This document shows, in pieces, positions 41,481 through 43,074 of a stretch of DNA of 43,074 nt. The stretch's first letter is position 1, and every line of letters starts with the position of its first letter. The position numbers were made by a program, and so were the translations under genes. Location of the stretch: contig CALAMQ010000037.1 of assembly GCA_937925815.1 (NCBI GenBank), positions 1 through 43,074 of the forward strand, in the 5' to 3' direction. The notes under the pieces are model-generated. The model was not told the origin of the DNA. It did not search any database and saw only the letters and a list, made by a program, of their open reading frames with translations. The stretch comes from an uncultured Granulosicoccaceae bacterium (GTDB lineage Bacteria; Pseudomonadota; Gammaproteobacteria; CALCKW01).

Positions 41481-41882
41481 TCACGCGTCGCGCGGCGGCC
41501 GGTACAAGCCACAAATCTTGTGGCCGTCGGGGTCGAGGAAATAACACAAGTACAACACACCCATGTTGTTCTCGCGTGGACCGGGCGGGTCCTCTACAGC
41601 TGTACCACCGTGTGCAACGGCAGTGTCGTGAAAGTGCTGCAACTGCTCGGGCGACTCGCAGACAAAGCCAATGGTCGAACCATTGGCAACCGTTGCAGGT
41701 TCGCCGTTGATTGGCTCAGAGACGCTGAAAATAAACTTCTTATGGCGGTAGAAGAGCCGCTTTTGGCCAGTGGCGTTGATGTTCTCGACAGGTGCTGGTG
41801 CGCCCAGCACAGCAAGTACGGCGTCATAGAATTGTTTGGACCGGTCAATGTCATTGGACCCGACCATCACGTGATTCAACAT
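41481..41882 (-). CDS. VOC-family protein
   Basis: I take ATG at 41882 (133 residues), eight bases after GGAG; a GTG three codons earlier is in frame. The VOC modules read MLNHVMVGSNDIDRSKQFYD (strand and helix, with His4 as a possible metal ligand), SEPINGEPATVANGSTIGFV, and YLCYFLDPDGHKICGLYRPP with the typical DPDGH/N turn. This branch resembles glyoxalase-like proteins often annotated near glutathione metabolism; the substrate is unknown. It lies between a second VOC gene and a GNAT gene. Confidence 0.9.
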   Translation of the reverse strand: MLNHVMVGSNDIDRSKQFYDAVLAVLGAPAPVENINATGQKRLFYRHKKFIFSVSEPINGEPATVANGSTIGFVCESPEQLQHFHDTAVAHGGTAVEDPPGPRENNMGVLYLCYFLDPDGHKICGLYRPPRDA

Positions 41883-41941
41883 CAGCAACACTCCAGCTTC
41901 GCTGTGACAAGGCGATCAGTTTACGACAACCGCACGCCGCA

Positions 41942-42316
41942 TCAAGTCTCGGGCTCGTGGTACACCGCTTCAATATTGTGACCGTCGGGATCGATCACAA
42001 AGGCCGCGTAATACCGGCCACTGTACTGCGGGCGAATGCCGGGCGGTCCGTTGTCTTGCCCACCGGCACCCATGGCGGCGGCGTAAAAATCATCCACCTG
42101 CTGCCGGCTTTCGGCCACAAATGCAATGTGCAGGTGCGCAGGCCGCTCGTCAGTTGGAAACAAGCAGAATGAACTCTCGCCGTCCGGGTGATAGAGCTCG
42201 CAGCCATCCGCACCCCATTCGGTGTACACAGTGATACCCAAGGGCTCAAGTGCACGGCGGTAAAACACTGTGCTGGCATCGATGTCGCGCACACCTATTT
42301 TCACGTGATCAAACAC
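41942..42316 (-). CDS. VOC-family protein
   Basis: GTG at 42316 with GGAG five bases upstream gives 124 residues; a longer frame to 42376 lacks such a site. The protein starts FDHVKIGVRDIDASTVFYRR, continues LGITVYTEWGADGCELYHPD, AHLHIAFVAESRQQVDDFYA, and ends YYAAFVIDPDGHNIEAVYHE, a full single VOC domain with His in the first and Glu in the last strand as metal-ligand candidates. It is the first gene of a minus-strand run of three. Fosfomycin-resistance-type and glyoxalase-type functions both share this fold; neither can be claimed. Confidence 0.9.
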   Translation of the reverse strand: MFDHVKIGVRDIDASTVFYRRALEPLGITVYTEWGADGCELYHPDGESSFCLFPTDERPAHLHIAFVAESRQQVDDFYAAAMGAGGQDNGPPGIRPQYSGRYYAAFVIDPDGHNIEAVYHEPET

Positions 42317-42407
42317 GGGCACTCCACTTTGTCTGAAAATAACGCTCGCATCCCCACAACCACACACTTCAACCAAGCTTGTAATTAGAAAATGATGTGA
42401 TCATTAG

Positions 42408-42764
42408 TCAACGCGACCAGAGTACAGTATCAGAATGAAACTGCGACCAGGCAAACCAATAAGCCTGGTGGCTGGCGAGATCTTGGCCGTCGCTATCAAC
42501 CGCACGTACCCCGCCGGCATCGCTCACCAAACGCACACCGGCCAATTCAACCGTGCCGCCGCGTTGCAACGCGAGCGCGGCGAGCGCGCGTGGAAAGGCG
42601 ACCGGTGTGCCGTCGGGTGAGAGCGCACCGACAACGTCTTCGAGCACCGGCAAGCGCGGGTCGATATCACCCACCGGGAAAATTGGCCCGCGTGCGTCGC
42701 GGGCATGAACAAAGCAGCGAACAAACCAAACTTCACGTCGACAACCGCAAAAGTACCCAGCCAC
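42408..42764 (-). pseudogene. C-terminal remnant of a DUF3179-family protein
   Basis: The frame encodes ARGPIFPVGDIDPRLPVLED, VVGALSPDGTPVAFPRAL, then VRAVDSDGQDLASHQAYWFA and WSQFHSDTVLW just before the stop. This is the final 90 or so residues of DUF3179 proteins, which are usually 350-450 residues. Upstream of HARDARGP the frame turns Cys/Arg-rich and unlike a protein. A neighbouring frame has a hydrophobic piece (LWLGTFAVVDVKFGLFAALF) that might be the broken-off continuation, so a frameshift near 42710 is possible. The 5' part of the gene is absent from the window. Confidence 0.55.
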
Positions 42765-42877
42765 AAATCAAAGCGGCGTCTTTGGCGCCGCCCTTGCATC
42801 CGTTGGGCCACCGGTGGCGTGGCGAGAACACTGTCCCGCTCGATAGATTCCCTGAGTAAAACTGTTGGCGAATGCTA

Positions 42878-42932
42878 CTGAGATTCTCGACCCACCAGCA
42901 CACTCATGGCGATGGTGGATCGAGAAGTTCAG
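42878..42932. repeat. 20-bp imperfect inverted repeat
   Basis: CTGAGATTCTCGACCCACCA (42878-42897) pairs with TGGTGGATCGAGAAGTTCAG (42913-42932) at 17 of 20 positions around a 15-base loop. It begins 12 bases after the stop of the minus-strand edge gene. It could be a transcript end without T-run, or the trace of a mobile or repetitive element next to the broken DUF3179 gene. Confidence 0.5.
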
Positions 42933-42944
42933 AAGAACAGGATT

Positions 42945-43074
42945 TCAATTTGCCGAGAGTTGCAGGAGCGCCTCGTCTGAACCGTCTAATTCGACAGGGA
43001 GCCAGATGTCTCCTTGCTGGCTGATAAAAGAGCCTTGACTGTTATTGAAAAAGAAACCCGACGTTGCTGCATCT
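42945..43074 (-). CDS. Hypothetical protein, C-terminal end (runs in from the edge)
   Basis: The minus strand is open from the window edge to TGA at 42947-42945, giving the last 42 residues of a gene: ...TSGFFFNNSQGSFISQQGD and IWLPVELDGSDEALLQLSAN. Composition is that of a real protein, with polar Asn/Ser/Gln turns and an acidic C-terminus. The rest, including the start, lies outside. No family can be assigned. Confidence 0.5.
   Translation of the reverse strand, partial: DAATSGFFFNNSQGSFISQQGDIWLPVELDGSDEALLQLSAN

Noticed and set aside
1-43074. CRISPR array, rRNA, tRNA, transposase or prophage genes
   Set aside because: No spaced repeats, no conserved RNA gene sequence and no transposase or phage structural motif was seen on either strand; the only tandem repeat is the short one at 38904.

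Overview
The window is a GC-rich, densely coded bacterial chromosome segment, probably from a marine-type gammaproteobacterium. This rests on Bor- and Blc-type outer-membrane lipoproteins, a full-length Lhr helicase, an OsmC-YcaO fusion, a NIT-type chemoreceptor and a GGEEF cyclase. Genus cannot be set from the sequence. I see no rRNA, tRNA, CRISPR array, transposase or phage module; most genes are accessory metabolism, detoxification and signalling.

Left part (1-7141): a truncated gene at the edge, a non-coding stretch with nested inverted repeats, then a minus-strand run of two VOC (glyoxalase-fold) proteins, a short AraC regulator and a small membrane protein. Next come an unannotated 57-residue protein, an acetyltransferase, a frameshifted alpha/beta-hydrolase remnant, a small orphan protein, an ABM-type protein, an OafA-type acyltransferase, a decayed cytochrome c fragment and a secreted DsrE-like protein directly before lhr.

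Centre (7149-20522): the 4.4 kb lhr helicase gene converges on a minus-strand block of a lipase-like hydrolase, a nitrilase-family amidase and a 1020-residue zinc-ribbon/class III cyclase/ATPase protein. A ureohydrolase reads away from the cyclase. An RDD membrane protein, a double thioredoxin-fold glutaredoxin and a coupled pair of lipoproteins follow.

Metabolic core (20907-28677): an ArsR regulator, whose start codon sits at the centre of a perfect 20-bp palindrome, overlaps a SRPBCC-domain gene. A LysR gene diverges from a three-oxygenase operon: a PhyH-type Fe(II)/2-oxoglutarate oxygenase, an HD-domain protein carrying all metal ligands of the PhnZ/TmpB mixed-valent diiron oxygenases, and a TauD-type oxygenase. 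I regard this operon as the most interesting system here: a candidate oxidative pathway that hydroxylates and then cleaves an unknown substrate, possibly a phosphonate. A divergent methylglyoxal synthase homologue follows. Next is the homogentisate branch of tyrosine breakdown (hmgA-fahA) with a divergent MarR regulator and a clear operator between them.

Right part (28740-43074): an MFS transporter, lipocalin Blc, a NIT-domain chemoreceptor, an Lrp-type regulator, a formylglycine-generating enzyme and the OsmC-YcaO fusion. A DUF4124 protein precedes an SMP-30/GlcG gene pair, upstream of which are a tandem repeat and a gluconate-type operator sequence. A c-heme-sensing diguanylate cyclase follows. 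The edge holds an acetyltransferase, two more VOC genes, a DUF3179 remnant and a truncated gene. Two of the broken genes carry a frameshift at a five-base A/T run, so assembly error must be considered for them.
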